A stretch of 64,000 nucleotides of DNA, from NCBI RefSeq assembly GCF_019511665.1, contig NZ_JAEUAW010000006.1, positions 62,001 to 126,000 of the forward strand, given 5' to 3'. Shown here in pieces: positions 1 through 9,939 of this stretch. This DNA comes from Microbacterium jejuense (GTDB taxonomy: Bacteria > Actinomycetota > Actinomycetes > Actinomycetales > Microbacteriaceae). Position 1 is the first letter of the stretch. Every line of letters begins with the position of its first letter. The notes under the pieces were generated by a model. It worked only from the letters and a program-made list of their open reading frames with translations. It did not search any database and was not told the DNA's origin. A program made the position numbers and the translations under genes.

Positions 1-3
1 GGC

Positions 4-261
4 TTACTTGGAAGCGCCGCCGAAGTTCTTGAAGCGCTGGTTGAACTTCTCGACACGACCGGCCGAGTCCATGATGCGCTGCTTGCCCGTGTAGAACGGG
101 TGCGAGGCCGACGAGATCTCGACGTCGATGACGGGGTACTCGACGCCGTCGAGCTCGATCGTCTTGTCGCTGGTGACCGTCGAGCGGGTGAGGAAGGTCT
201 CGCCCGAGCCGAGGTCACGGAACACGACGGCCTGGTAGTCCGGGTGGATGTCAGTCTTCAT
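4..261 (-). CDS. rpmE2: Ribosomal protein bL31, type B
   Basis: An 85-residue component of the 50S subunit. The protein begins MKTDIHPDY and has the beta-rich core ([17 protein letters not shown]) and basic tail ([10 protein letters not shown]) of bL31. It has no cysteines, so it is the zinc-free type B form that often replaces the Cys-containing paralog under zinc limitation (family knowledge). The start is set by AAAGGA five bases before the ATG. About 80 nt of leader separates it from a TAGACT -10 element, and the leader could fold. The flanking genes on this side are unrelated. No Zur-type site was recognised. Confidence 0.96.
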   Translation of the reverse strand: MKTDIHPDYQAVVFRDLGSGETFLTRSTVTSDKTIELDGVEYPVIDVEISSASHPFYTGKQRIMDSAGRVEKFNQRFKNFGGASK

Positions 262-348
262 GATGGTCCTTTGAGGAGGGTGCCCTGGATTTTGCCAGGG
301 CGGTCAAAGTCTTGAGTGCGCGCGCTCGTGCGCACGCACCAAGGATCC
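262..348 (-). promoter_or_regulatory. Candidate bL31 leader RNA
   Basis: Transcribed leader between the TAGACT -10 element (minus strand, 354-349) and the rpmE2 ATG. It contains a 6-bp hairpin with arms at 283-288 and 295-300 (CCCTGG/CCAGGG) just before the ribosome-binding site, and a GC-rich alternating stretch upstream (about 318-337). Autoregulatory L31 leaders have been described in Actinobacteria. Membership here is inferred from position and the hairpin only. Confidence 0.4.
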
Positions 349-354
349 AGTCTA
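349..354 (-). promoter_or_regulatory. -10 element for rpmE2
   Basis: TAGACT on the minus strand, about 88 bp upstream of the rpmE2 start. No good -35 hexamer is visible upstream. Confidence 0.45.
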
Positions 355-361
355 CCAGGGA

Positions 362-1147
362 TCAGTGCGCGGCTCGTGCCGCGTACCGGCCGCCGTCCTC
401 GGTGAGCCGGATGGGGACGCCGAACGTCTCGCTCAGCGCGTCGCCGGTGAGGGTCTCGCGGATCGGTCCGGAGGCGACGGCCTGACCGTCGCGCAGCAGC
501 AGCACGTGGGTGAACCCGACCGGGATCTCTTCCACGTGGTGGGTGACCATGATCATCGCGGGCGTCGTGGGCGCCGAGGCGTACCCGCCGAGCAGGATCA
601 GCAGCTCTTCGCGGGCGCCGAGGTCCAGGCTCGCGGTCGGCTCGTCCAGCAGCAGCAGCTCGGGGTCGGTCATCACCGCACGCGCGATCTGGACGCGCTT
701 CTGCTCGCCGTCCGACAGCGTGCCGAACGTGCGGTCGGCCAGATGGTCGAGCTTCCACTCGGCCAGCACGCGCAGCGCGCGGCGCTCGTCGATGTCTTCG
801 TAGTCCTCGCGCCAGCGGCCGAGGACCGAGTACGCCGCGGTCAGCACGACGTTGAGCACCGTCTCCTCCGGCGGCACGCGGCGGGCCATCGCCGACGACG
901 CGAAGCCGATGCGGGGCCGCAGCTCGAACACGTCGGTGCGGCCGAGACGCTCGCCCAGGATCGTGACGACGCCCGACGTCGGGTGCAGCAGCGTGTCGGC
1001 CATCTGCAGCACCGTGGTCTTGCCGGCGCCGTTCGGCCCGAGCACGACCCACCGCTCGTCGTCGTTGATGGTCCAGTCCAGGTGGTCGACGATGTTGCGT
1101 GCGTTTCGGCGGACGACGACGTCGGAGAACTCGAGCACCTGGGGCAT
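362..1147 (-). CDS. Stand-alone ABC transporter ATP-binding protein
   Basis: A 261-residue ABC ATPase without a membrane partner in the window. Visible motifs: Walker A GPNGAGKT (37-44), an LSDGE signature (144-148, a variant of LSGGQ), Walker B LLLLDEP (164-170) and an H-loop histidine near 203. The signature aspartate in place of the second glycine is unusual. The partner and substrate cannot be told from sequence. The start is supported by a leaderless TAGGCT 7 nt upstream of the ATG; the first three bases of that hexamer are the glgA stop codon, so this gene probably has its own promoter as well as read-through from glgA. Confidence 0.9.
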   Translation of the reverse strand: MPQVLEFSDVVVRRNARNIVDHLDWTINDDERWVVLGPNGAGKTTVLQMADTLLHPTSGVVTILGERLGRTDVFELRPRIGFASSAMARRVPPEETVLNVVLTAAYSVLGRWREDYEDIDERRALRVLAEWKLDHLADRTFGTLSDGEQKRVQIARAVMTDPELLLLDEPTASLDLGAREELLILLGGYASAPTTPAMIMVTHHVEEIPVGFTHVLLLRDGQAVASGPIRETLTGDALSETFGVPIRLTEDGGRYAARAAH

Positions 1148-1154
1148 GCCCCCC

Positions 1155-1160
1155 AGCCTA
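1155..1160 (-). promoter_or_regulatory. Leaderless -10 of the ABC ATPase, overlapping the glgA stop
   Basis: TAGGCT on the minus strand, then 7 nt, then the ATG at 1147. Its TAG is the stop codon of glgA. Confidence 0.55.
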
Positions 1161-2351
1161 CCGGCCGCCGGCGGCCACCTCCGCGTACAGCGCAGCGGTC
1201 TGCTGGGCGATGCGCTGCCAGCTGAAGTCCTCGGTCGCCCGTCGTCGACCCGCGGCGCCGTACTCCCGCGCCTGGGCGGGATCGCTGACGACTTCGGTGA
1301 GCACGCGCGCGAGGTCCGACACGAATCGCTCGGGGTCGATGGGCGTGCCTGTGCCGTCCTGCACCTGCTCGATCGGGACGATGCGGCCCGTGACGCCGTC
1401 GACGACGACCTCGGGGATGCCGCCGGTCGCGGTGCCGACGACGGCGGCGCCGCACGCCATCGCCTCGAGGTTCACGATGCCGAGCGGCTCGTACACGGAC
1501 GGGCACACGAACGTCGTGGCCGCGCTCAGGATCGTGCACAACTCGTGACGCGACAGCATGCGATCCAGCCAGACCACGCCGTCGCGGGTGGACTGCAGAC
1601 CGCGCACGAGCTCTTCGACCTCGGCCATGATCTGCGGCGTGTCGGGCGCGCCGGCGGCGAGGACGACCTGCACGTCGGCGGGCAGGCGCTCGGCTGCCCG
1701 CAGGAAGTACGGCAGCCCCTTCTGGCGCGTGATGCGCCCGACGAACACCACGGAAGGCCTTGCCGGGTCGATCCCCAGCTCGGCCAGCAGTGCAGGATCC
1801 TCGACGGGATGCCACGCGTCGACGTCGATGCCGTTGTAGATGACCCGCACCCGCTCGGGGTCGAGGGCCGGGTAGCTGCGCAGGATGTCGTCGCGCATGC
1901 CGTTGCTGACGGCCACGACGGCAGCTGCCCCCTCGTACGCGGTCTTCTCGATCCAGCTCGAGACGGCATACCCGCCGCCGAGCTGCTCGGCCTTCCAGGG
2001 ACGCAGCGGCTCCAGGCTGTGGGCGGTGACGATGTGAGGGACGCCGTGCAGAAGGGATGCCAGGTGCCCGGCGAAGTTCGCGTACCAGGTGTGGCTGTGC
2101 ACGACGTCGGCGCCGGCGACGTCCGTGACGATCTCGAGGTCGGTGCCGAGCGTCTGCACCGCCGCATTCGCCGAGGTGAGCTCGGCCGGCACGGCGTACG
2201 ACGTCGTGCCCGCTTCGGAGCGGTCCGCGCCGAAAGCCCGGACCCGCACGTCGAGCTCCGTGCGCAGCGCCTTCACCAGCTCCGTGACATGGACTCCGGC
2301 GCCCCCGTAGATCTCCGGCGGGTACTCCTTCGTGACGATGTCGACTCGCAT
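1158..2351 (-). CDS. glgA: ADP-glucose-dependent glycogen/maltose-1-phosphate synthase (GT4)
   Basis: A 397-residue GT-B glycosyltransferase of family GT4. It has the N-terminal loop IYGGAGVH (14-21), RITRQKGL (206-213) in the nucleotide-sugar domain, and the acid pair E288-x7-E296 (EPLGIVNLE). It transfers glucose from ADP-glucose. In mycobacteria the equivalent gene, divergent from glgC just as here, makes maltose-1-phosphate for the GlgE pathway (GlgM); which product is made here is not decidable from sequence. The ATG is preceded by TAGCGT at 6 nt, indicating a leaderless mRNA. Only 47 bp separate it from glgC. Confidence 0.92.
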   Translation of the reverse strand: MRVDIVTKEYPPEIYGGAGVHVTELVKALRTELDVRVRAFGADRSEAGTTSYAVPAELTSANAAVQTLGTDLEIVTDVAGADVVHSHTWYANFAGHLASLLHGVPHIVTAHSLEPLRPWKAEQLGGGYAVSSWIEKTAYEGAAAVVAVSNGMRDDILRSYPALDPERVRVIYNGIDVDAWHPVEDPALLAELGIDPARPSVVFVGRITRQKGLPYFLRAAERLPADVQVVLAAGAPDTPQIMAEVEELVRGLQSTRDGVVWLDRMLSRHELCTILSAATTFVCPSVYEPLGIVNLEAMACGAAVVGTATGGIPEVVVDGVTGRIVPIEQVQDGTGTPIDPERFVSDLARVLTEVVSDPAQAREYGAAGRRRATEDFSWQRIAQQTAALYAEVAAGGR

Positions 2352-2357
2352 GCTCGA

Positions 2358-2363
2358 ACGCTA
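2358..2363 (-). promoter_or_regulatory. Leaderless -10 of glgA
   Basis: TAGCGT on the minus strand, 6 nt from the glgA ATG. It lies back to back with the glgC -10 at 2386-2391. Confidence 0.6.
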
Positions 2364-2385
2364 GTACATCGGTCGGAACGCGTCC

Positions 2386-2391
2386 TAGTGT
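2386..2391 (+). promoter_or_regulatory. Leaderless -10 of glgC; decides the start
   Basis: TAGTGT followed by 7 nt and the ATG at 2399. This favours 2399 over an in-frame GTG at 2390, which overlaps the hexamer itself. Confidence 0.6.
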
Positions 2392-2398
2392 GGGTCAC

Positions 2399-3643
2399 AT
2401 GCCAGCAGCGCCCAAGGTCTTCGGAATCATCCTCGCCGGCGGCGAGGGCAAGCGGCTGATGCCCCTGACCGCGGATCGCGCCAAGCCCGCCGTCCCCTTC
2501 GGGGGCCAGTACCGGCTCATCGACTTCGCGATCTCGAACCTCATCAACTCGGGGCTGCGGCAGATCGTGGTGCTGACGCAGTACAAGTCGCACAGCCTCG
2601 ACCGCCACATCTCGCAGACGTGGCGCATGTCGGCTCTGCTGGATTCGTACGTGGCCTCCGTCCCCGCGCAGCAGCGCCTCGGCAAGCGATGGTTCTCGGG
2701 GTCGGCGGACGCGATCCTGCAGAGCCTCAACCTCATCACCGACGAGAAGCCCGACATCGTCGTGGTGATCGGCGCCGACCACGTGTACCGCATGGACTTC
2801 CGTCAGATGCTGGCGGCGCACATCGAGTCCGGCGCGCGGGCCACGGTCGCCGGCATCCGTCAGCCGATCTCGCTCGCCAACCAGTTCGGCGTCATCGACG
2901 TCGATCCGTCCGACCCGGGGCGCATCCGCGACTTCCTCGAGAAGCCGCAGAGCCCGGTCGGCCTCGCCGACGCGCCCGACCAGGTGCTCGCCTCGATGGG
3001 CAACTACATCTTTGACACCGACGCGCTCATCGAGGCCGTCGAGTCCGACGGCGAGGTGCCCACCTCGAACCACGACATGGGCGGCGACATCGTGCCGTAT
3101 TTCGTCTCGCGCGGCGAGGCGGGCGTGTACGACATGAACCGCAACGACGTCCCCGGCTCGACCGACCGCGACCGCTACTACTGGCGCGACGTCGGGACGA
3201 TCGACTCGTTCTTCGATGCGCACCGCGACCTGATCTCGACGCTGCCGGTGTTCAACCTCTACAACACCGACTGGCCGATCCACTCGCAGGCGGTCAACTC
3301 GCCGCCCGCGAAGTTCGTGCGCGACTCGGTGGGCCGCATCGGAAACGCCATCGACTCGATCGTGTCGCTGGGCTCGGTGCTGTCGGGGACGCATCTGGAG
3401 CGCAGCGTCGTCGGTCCGTGGACGCTCGCGGGCGGCGGATCGACCATCACCGACTCGGTGCTGTTCGACTACGTGCACGTGGGCGCAGGGGCGCGGGTGC
3501 ACCGCGCGATCCTCGACAAGAACGTCGTGCTCGACGACGGAGCCACGGTCGGCGTCGACCGCGACAGAGACCTGGCGCGGGGCTTCACCGTCACCGACAG
3601 CGGCATCACGGTCGTCGGCAAGGGCGTGCGCGTCGAGCGCTGA
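2399..3643 (+). CDS. glgC: Glucose-1-phosphate adenylyltransferase
   Basis: ADP-glucose pyrophosphorylase, 414 residues from the ATG: it makes ADP-glucose and pyrophosphate from ATP and glucose-1-phosphate. Visible: the N-terminal nucleotide-binding stretch [13 protein letters not shown] (12-24), [10 protein letters not shown] (27-36), the sugar-phosphate region and a C-terminal left-handed beta-helix (repeated [17 protein letters not shown] turns from about 340). Length is typical of actinobacterial GlgC. It supplies the divergent glgA. Allosteric control is usual in the family but not inferred here. Confidence 0.96.
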   Translation: MPAAPKVFGIILAGGEGKRLMPLTADRAKPAVPFGGQYRLIDFAISNLINSGLRQIVVLTQYKSHSLDRHISQTWRMSALLDSYVASVPAQQRLGKRWFSGSADAILQSLNLITDEKPDIVVVIGADHVYRMDFRQMLAAHIESGARATVAGIRQPISLANQFGVIDVDPSDPGRIRDFLEKPQSPVGLADAPDQVLASMGNYIFDTDALIEAVESDGEVPTSNHDMGGDIVPYFVSRGEAGVYDMNRNDVPGSTDRDRYYWRDVGTIDSFFDAHRDLISTLPVFNLYNTDWPIHSQAVNSPPAKFVRDSVGRIGNAIDSIVSLGSVLSGTHLERSVVGPWTLAGGGSTITDSVLFDYVHVGAGARVHRAILDKNVVLDDGATVGVDRDRDLARGFTVTDSGITVVGKGVRVER

Positions 3644-3680
3644 CGCGCGTCATCCGGTCGGGAGCGCCGGCGTCGCCCGC

Positions 3681-3686
3681 TAGCGT
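3681..3686 (+). promoter_or_regulatory. Leaderless -10 of serB
   Basis: TAGCGT, 7 nt, ATG at 3694. It supports the internal ATG rather than a long upstream in-frame extension. Confidence 0.6.
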
Positions 3687-3693
3687 TGACGGC

Positions 3694-4335
3694 ATGCCCG
3701 TCGCGCCCGCCCGCTTCCTCGTCGTGCTCGATGCCGACTCCACGCTCATCCGCAACGAGGTGATCGAGCTGATCGCCGATGAGGCGGGCCGCGGGCCCGA
3801 GGTCGCCGCCGCGACCGAGGCGGCGATGCGCGGCGAGGTCGACTTCGCGACGAGCCTGCGCTCGCGCGTCGAGGCGCTCGCGGGTGTTCCGGTGGCCGCG
3901 TTCGCGCGGGTGCTGGCGCGCATCGAGCCGACGCCCGGCGTGCGCGAGCTGATCGACGCCGTGCACGCGCGCGGCGGCGCCGTCGGCGTCGTCTCGGGCG
4001 GGTTCCACGAGATCCTCGACACGGTCGCTCCCGATCTCGGCGTGGATGTGTGGCGCGCCAACCGCCTCTCGACCGACGACGGCGTGCTCACGGGAGTGGT
4101 GGACGGAGAGATCGTGGATGCCGCCGGCAAGGCGGTCGCGCTGCGCGAATGGTCAGCCGAGCGCGGTGTCGACCTGACGCACACGATCGCCATCGGCGAC
4201 GGCGCGAACGACCTGCTGATGATGGCGGAGGCGGGTCTCGGCGTCGCGTTCAACGCCAAGCCCGCCGTACGTGCGCAGGCCGATGTCGTGATCGGCCCCG
4301 TCGACCTCCGCGAGGTCGTCCCGCTGCTGCCCTGA
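3694..4335 (+). CDS. serB: Phosphoserine phosphatase (HAD family)
   Basis: A 213-residue haloacid-dehalogenase phosphatase for the last step of serine synthesis (phosphoserine to serine). It has the DxDST nucleophile motif LDADSTL (D13, D15), motif II VVSGGFHEIL near residue 100, and the magnesium-binding motif IAIGDGANDLLMM near 168. There is no N-terminal ACT domain, so it is the short form. An open frame continues upstream to 3418, but that part lies inside glgC and lacks a ribosome-binding site; the leaderless promoter fixes the start at 3694. Confidence 0.9.
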   Translation: MPVAPARFLVVLDADSTLIRNEVIELIADEAGRGPEVAAATEAAMRGEVDFATSLRSRVEALAGVPVAAFARVLARIEPTPGVRELIDAVHARGGAVGVVSGGFHEILDTVAPDLGVDVWRANRLSTDDGVLTGVVDGEIVDAAGKAVALREWSAERGVDLTHTIAIGDGANDLLMMAEAGLGVAFNAKPAVRAQADVVIGPVDLREVVPLLP

Positions 4336-4364
4336 CCCGGCCGTCGCGTGTCGGCGCCCGCCGC

Positions 4365-4370
4365 TAGCCT
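4365..4370 (+). promoter_or_regulatory. Leaderless -10 of the alpha/beta hydrolase
   Basis: TAGCCT, 7 nt, ATG at 4378. Confidence 0.55.
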
Positions 4371-4377
4371 CGGGAGC

Positions 4378-5085
4378 ATGCACATCATCCTCGTTCCGGG
4401 TCTGTGGCTCGACGCGTCGTCCTGGGGCGATGTCGTCCCCGCGCTGGAGGCCGCCGGCCACCGCACGCACCCGCTCACGATGCCCGGTGTCGGCGCATCC
4501 GCGTCCGACTCCGCAGACATCGGCATCTCCGACTGGATCGCGGCCACGGTCGCCGAGCTCGACGCCCTCGACGGCCAGGTCGTCCTCGTCGGTCACTCCG
4601 GCGGCGGCAACGTCGTCTACGGGGCGGTCGACGCCCGGCCCGACCGGGTGTCGCGCGTCGTGTTCCTCGACACGTTCCCGCCCGGCGAGGGCGGCAGCAT
4701 CTCGGAGTTCCCGGTCGTGGACGGCGTGATCCCGTTCCCGGGGTGGGACTTCTTCGACGACTCCGACGTCGCCGACCTCGACCCGCAGACGCGCGCCGAC
4801 GCCGCGGCGCGCGCCAAGTCGGTGCCCGAGCGGGTGCCGACCGACCCGATCCGGCTGTCGGACGAGCGGCGCCGCGCGGTCCCCGCGACGATCATCACCG
4901 GCACGGTTCCGGCCATGCAGATCCGCGAGATCATCCACGGCGCACCGGCGTGGGCCGCGGAGCTCGCCGCACTGCAGCAGCTCGACATCATCGAGCTCGG
5001 CGCTCCCGGCGACCCGACCGGTCACTGGCCGCAGTTCTCCCGCCCGGGCGCGGTGGCCGAGGCGATCCTGCAGGCGATCGGCTGA
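4378..5085 (+). CDS. Alpha/beta hydrolase, esterase-like
   Basis: A 235-residue single-domain alpha/beta hydrolase. The N-terminal HIILVPGLWLDASSW carries the HG-like oxyanion region, GHSGGG (72-77) gives the nucleophile S74, and GHWPQ near residue 218 supplies the likely catalytic histidine. No signal peptide, so cytoplasmic. The substrate is unknown; such proteins are often annotated as methylesterase-like. It is monocistronic, with a leaderless start and a strong shared terminator downstream. Confidence 0.85.
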   Translation: MHIILVPGLWLDASSWGDVVPALEAAGHRTHPLTMPGVGASASDSADIGISDWIAATVAELDALDGQVVLVGHSGGGNVVYGAVDARPDRVSRVVFLDTFPPGEGGSISEFPVVDGVIPFPGWDFFDDSDVADLDPQTRADAAARAKSVPERVPTDPIRLSDERRRAVPATIITGTVPAMQIREIIHGAPAWAAELAALQQLDIIELGAPGDPTGHWPQFSRPGAVAEAILQAIG

Positions 5086-5093
5086 CGATCACA

Positions 5094-5126
5094 CACGCGG
5101 GCGCACGACACGCGTGCGCCCGCGTG
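5094..5126. terminator. Bidirectional terminator between hydrolase and SDR gene
   Basis: Perfect 14-bp stem (5094-5107 with 5113-5126) and a 5-nt loop between two convergent genes. No clear U-tract on either strand. Confidence 0.7.
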
Positions 5127-5135
5127 CGGGCGGCG

Positions 5136-5846
5136 TCAGTGGCCCATGCCGAGGCCGCCGTCGACGGGGATGACGGCGCCCGAGATGTAGGCCGCGTCGG
5201 CCGAGGCGATCCACGTGACGACGCCGGCGACCTCGTCGGCCGAACCGTAGCGACCTGCGGGGATGCTCTTCTTGTACTCGGCCTGGGTCTCGTCCGCGAG
5301 CTCGGCCGTCATGTCGGTCTCGATGAAACCGGGCGCCACGACGTTCGCCGTGATGCCGCGTCCGCCGAGCTCGCGCGTGAGCGAGCGCGCGAAGCCGACG
5401 AGCGCACTCTTGGAGGCCGCGTAGTTGATCTGCCCGGGCGATCCGTACAGGCCGACGACGCTCGAGATCAGGATCACACGGCCCCACTTCGCGCGCAGCA
5501 TGCCCTTCGACGCGCGCTTGACCACACGGAAGGCGCCGCCGAGGTTCGTCGAGACGACGCTGTCGAAGTCGTCCTCGGTCATGCGCAGCAGCAGCGTGTC
5601 CTTCGTGATGCCCGCGTTCGCGACGACGATCTCGACGGGTCCGAGCGTGTTCTCGACCTCCGTGAACGCGGCGTCGACCGCTGCGGCATCCGTCACGTCC
5701 GCGCGCACCGTGAGCGTGCCTTCGGGACCCTCGCCGGAGCGGGCGGTGACGGCGACCTTGTAGCCGGCCGCGACGAAGCGCTCGGCGATGGCACGGCCGA
5801 TGCCGCGGTTGCCGCCGGTGACGAGGACGACGCGATCGGTGGACAT
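5136..5846 (-). CDS. fabG: FabG-like 3-oxoacyl-ACP reductase (SDR)
   Basis: A 236-residue classical short-chain dehydrogenase. It has the NADP-binding TGGNRGIG (10-17), NAG (77-79), a catalytic serine in ISS (128-129), and YAASK with Y142 and K146. The C-terminal DGGLGMGH is typical of actinobacterial FabG. It probably reduces 3-oxoacyl-ACP in fatty-acid synthesis, but the fab cluster is not here, so the substrate is inferred. A GGGAG ribosome-binding site sits 7 nt before the ATG, and a TAGGCT -10 lies 37-42 bp upstream. Confidence 0.85.
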   Translation of the reverse strand: MSTDRVVLVTGGNRGIGRAIAERFVAAGYKVAVTARSGEGPEGTLTVRADVTDAAAVDAAFTEVENTLGPVEIVVANAGITKDTLLLRMTEDDFDSVVSTNLGGAFRVVKRASKGMLRAKWGRVILISSVVGLYGSPGQINYAASKSALVGFARSLTRELGGRGITANVVAPGFIETDMTAELADETQAEYKKSIPAGRYGSADEVAGVVTWIASADAAYISGAVIPVDGGLGMGH

Positions 5847-5882
5847 GGTTCACTCCCGGGGGGTCGACGACGGAACCGCACC

Positions 5883-5888
5883 AGCCTA
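5883..5888 (-). promoter_or_regulatory. -10 element of the SDR gene
   Basis: TAGGCT on the minus strand, about 30 nt of leader before the ATG at 5846, which has its own GGGAG site. Confidence 0.4.
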
Positions 5889-5927
5889 CCGGCGGGCGAC
5901 ACCGCGGCCCGGATCGTTTGACACCCC

Positions 5928-5933
5928 CGCGCG
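5928..5933 (+). promoter_or_regulatory. -35-like TTGACA upstream of the DUF4190 gene
   Basis: A perfect TTGACA 43 bp before the GTG at 5976. No good -10 is seen at 16-18 bp spacing, so the promoter is tentative. Confidence 0.3.
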
Positions 5934-5975
5934 CCGCTGGGACGCTGTACCCAGACACCGACGAAAGGCATCGCC

Positions 5976-6548
5976 GTGAGCGACACCTCCCCCACTCCTG
6001 CACCCGAGCCGGGCGCATACCCGCCCGTGCCGCCGGCACCGCCCGCTGCTCAGCCGGGCGCCTATCCCCCGGCGGCGCCCGCGGCGCAGCCTGCCCCGCG
6101 GGCCCAGCCCGCGGCGCAGCCCGCCGCGTACCCGCCGCCGGCCCAGCCGGGCGCATACCCGCCGCCGGCGTACGGCTCCTCGTCCACTCCGCCCGCGACC
6201 TACGGCTCAGCGCCCGCGTATGGCGCCGCACCGGCGTACGGCGCCGCACCCGGCTACGGCTACGGCGCGCCCGCCAAGACGAACACGCTCGCGATCGTGT
6301 CGCTCATCGCGTCGATCTCGAGCTTCGTGATCCTGCCGTTCATCGGCTCGGTGGTGGGGGTCATCACCGGCCACATGTCGCTCAAGCAGCTGAAGACGAG
6401 CGGCGAGCAGGGCCGCGGCATGGCGCTCGCGGGCACCATCGTCGGCTGGGTCGGCGTGGGCCTGGCGGTGCTCGGCATCGTCGTCGCGATCTTCTTCTTC
6501 GTGTTCTTCGTCGCGGCCTACAGCGGCACCACCGGCTACTCGTCCTGA
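5976..6548 (+). CDS. DUF4190 membrane protein with Pro/Ala-rich N-terminus
   Basis: A 190-residue protein. Residues 1-95 are low complexity, rich in Pro, Ala, Gly and Tyr with repeated GAYPP and YGAAP units and probably disordered. Two membrane segments follow at about 103-132 and 150-182, separated by a short basic loop (SLKQLKTSGEQGRG), which is the DUF4190 pattern. Function is not known. A GAAAGG site 8-10 nt upstream supports the GTG start. Single gene between a divergent SDR gene and a terminator. Confidence 0.85.
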   Translation: MSDTSPTPAPEPGAYPPVPPAPPAAQPGAYPPAAPAAQPAPRAQPAAQPAAYPPPAQPGAYPPPAYGSSSTPPATYGSAPAYGAAPAYGAAPGYGYGAPAKTNTLAIVSLIASISSFVILPFIGSVVGVITGHMSLKQLKTSGEQGRGMALAGTIVGWVGVGLAVLGIVVAIFFFVFFVAAYSGTTGYSS

Positions 6549-6559
6549 CGCCCTCGGAT

Positions 6560-6593
6560 CGATCGCCCCGGAGGCCCGCTTCCGGGGCGATCG
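6560..6593 (+). terminator. Terminator after the DUF4190 gene
   Basis: Perfect 13-bp stem (6560-6572 with 6581-6593), 8-nt loop, 12 nt after the stop codon. Confidence 0.7.
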
Positions 6594-6624
6594 TTCCGTC
6601 TGACCGGCGTACGCTGGAAGCACC

Positions 6625-7053
6625 GTGAAGAACTCCAGCCACGCCCCTTCGGCCACGTCCCTGCCGCGCGCTCCGCGCGACGACGTCGGCGCGCGTTCGA
6701 CGCGGTATCTCGTGATGATGGGCGTGCGCATCGCGTGCTTCATCCTCATGGTCGTCATCACCCCGTACGGCTGGTACACGTGGGTGTTCGGGGCAGCCGC
6801 GATCTTCCTCCCGTACATCGCCGTCGTCTCGGCGAACGTCGGCAACGAGGCGCGCCGCAACCGGCGGGAAGACCCCGAGCCGTCGCTGCCCGCCACCCCG
6901 TCCCATCCCGCGGCCGGCCCGGTCCGCGATTCGCGCGTGATCCGGATCGAAGAGACCCGCGACCCGTCCGCGCCGCCGCGCCCCGCCGAAGCGACGACCG
7001 ACGACGACGCCGAACACACCGACATCCCCGACGCACCGGGCCCCGCCGCATGA
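6625..7053 (+). CDS. DUF3099 small membrane protein
   Basis: A 142-residue protein with a short hydrophilic N-terminus, two close membrane segments (about 31-70, containing VVITPYGWYTW and FLPYIAVVSANV) as in DUF3099 proteins, and a long acidic, Pro-rich cytoplasmic tail. Function unknown. It starts a tight three-gene unit with the zinc-finger-like protein and SURF1, each overlapping the next as ATGA. This suggests translational coupling and possibly a role near respiratory-complex assembly (inference from context). GTG start. Confidence 0.8.
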   Translation: MKNSSHAPSATSLPRAPRDDVGARSTRYLVMMGVRIACFILMVVITPYGWYTWVFGAAAIFLPYIAVVSANVGNEARRNRREDPEPSLPATPSHPAAGPVRDSRVIRIEETRDPSAPPRPAEATTDDDAEHTDIPDAPGPAA

Positions 7054-7265
7054 GCGACGGCGTCGACGCGACCTGCTCGCGAGCCGGATGCCGGCAGGCG
7101 GCCCGCTGGCGGATCGACTGGCGCAATCCGCGCATCCACACGGCGGAGCGCCGCAAGACGTGGGCGGCCTGCGATGAGCACGTCGGCTACCTTCGTGAGT
7201 TCCTCGCCGCGCGCGACTTCCCCCTCGAGGTCGCGCCGCTCCGTGACGCGGGGGTCGCCCGATGA
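7050..7265 (+). CDS. Small Cys4-like (C3H) protein upstream of surf1
   Basis: A 71-residue protein with C9, C14, C41 and H44 spaced like a zinc or metal site (CSRAGC ... ACDEH). Its start ATG overlaps the previous stop and its stop overlaps the SURF1 start. I do not recognise a named family. The arrangement suggests it is cotranslated with SURF1 and might help cytochrome oxidase assembly, which is inference only. Confidence 0.75.
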   Translation: MSDGVDATCSRAGCRQAARWRIDWRNPRIHTAERRKTWAACDEHVGYLREFLAARDFPLEVAPLRDAGVAR

Positions 7266-8173
7266 GCCGCGGCGTGAGCATGCAGAACCTGCCGCGCGCC
7301 GGACGGTGGGCGATCTACGTCGCGCTCGCGGTGGTGTTCGCCATCGCATGCGCGTTCCTGTCGCACTGGCAGTTCAGCCGGAATGAGGAGCGCTCGCATC
7401 AGCTCGCCCTGGTCGCCCAGAACTACGATGCCGACCCGGTGCTCCTCGCCGAGGCGATCGCGCCGGGCGACGCGCTCGACCCGCAGGACGAATGGCGCCC
7501 GGTCACGCTGACCGGGGAGTACCTGACCGACGACCAGCTCCTGGCCCGCAACCGCCCGCACGGCGGCACGTCGGCGTTCGAGGTGCTCGTGCCGTTCCGC
7601 CTCGACGACGGACGCGTGCTGCTCGTCGACCGCGGCTGGGTGCCGCCGGGCGACGATCAGCCGGAGCCCGACGCCGTGCCCGCTCCCCCGTCGGGCGCGG
7701 CGAGCGTCGTCGTGCGGCTGCGTCCAGGTGAGGCCCTCCCCGCGTCCGGCCGCTCGGCGCCGGAGGGTCAGGTGCCGACGATCAACCTCGATCTCGTCGC
7801 CGACACGATCTCGGCCGACGCCGGCGCCGCTCTGGAGCGCAGCGCCTACGGCGTCATGGTGACCGAGGATCCGGCTCAGGCCGCCGTGCCGAACGCCCTC
7901 GAAGCGCCGTCGGACGACCCCGGACCCCACCTGTCGTATGCGATCCAGTGGATCCTGTTCGCGATCATGGGCTTCGTCTTCATCGGCTACGTCATCCGCA
8001 CCGAGCGCAAGCACCGCCGTGAGGACTCCGAGGACGCGCAGGCCGAGCCCGAGACCGAAGGACCTCGGGATGCCGCAGCCGCAGCGCCGCCGGCATCCCC
8101 TCGCCCTCGCGCCCGTCGTCGCGACCGCGACGCGGAGGACGAGGACGCCCTCCTCGACGCCGCAGGCCGCTGA
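7262..8173 (+). CDS. SURF1-family cytochrome oxidase assembly protein
   Basis: A 303-residue membrane protein. N-terminal membrane helix (about 12-33) with FLSHWQFSRNEER, a large extracytoplasmic domain with the SURF1 motifs NRPHGGTSAFEVLVPF and DRGWVPPG, then a second helix near 225-245, and a variable charged tail. SURF1 proteins assist heme a insertion into cytochrome c oxidase; heme O and heme A synthases are encoded at 27.3 and 22.7 kb. Start overlaps the preceding stop (ATGA). Confidence 0.9.
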   Translation: MSRGVSMQNLPRAGRWAIYVALAVVFAIACAFLSHWQFSRNEERSHQLALVAQNYDADPVLLAEAIAPGDALDPQDEWRPVTLTGEYLTDDQLLARNRPHGGTSAFEVLVPFRLDDGRVLLVDRGWVPPGDDQPEPDAVPAPPSGAASVVVRLRPGEALPASGRSAPEGQVPTINLDLVADTISADAGAALERSAYGVMVTEDPAQAAVPNALEAPSDDPGPHLSYAIQWILFAIMGFVFIGYVIRTERKHRREDSEDAQAEPETEGPRDAAAAAPPASPRPRARRRDRDAEDEDALLDAAGR

Positions 8174-8178
8174 GCCGC

Positions 8179-9777
<1,599 letters not shown>

Positions 9778-9866
9778 AGCGGATGTCCGTTCCGTCGAGG
9801 TGGAAGAGCGGCCGAATGGCCAGCCATCCAGTATACGGGCGCGGGACGAGCGGCAGCCGTGCGAAA

Positions 9867-9893
9867 TACCACCGCAGGGTGATGCGGGTGGTA
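9867..9893. promoter_or_regulatory. Imperfect palindrome upstream of dedA
   Basis: Arms TACCACCGCA (9867-9876) and TGCGGGTGGTA (9883-9893) are reverse complements apart from one extra base. It contains GGGTGATGCGGG (9877-9888), which also occurs as its reverse complement with one change at 12591-12602 downstream of the response-regulator gene. Candidate operator of that two-component system. Confidence 0.4.
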
Positions 9894-9927
9894 CCCGAGG
9901 GCGATGCGCCCGGTGGCGCCGTCTTTC

Positions 9928-9933
9928 TAGCGT
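9928..9933 (+). promoter_or_regulatory. Leaderless -10 of dedA
   Basis: TAGCGT, 6 nt, GTG at 9940. Confidence 0.55.
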
Positions 9934-9939
9934 CGCAGT

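Noticed and set aside
2390..2398. GTG at 2390 as the glgC start
   Set aside because: It overlaps the TAGTGT hexamer; the ATG at 2399 has the 7-nt leaderless spacing and the usual N-terminus.
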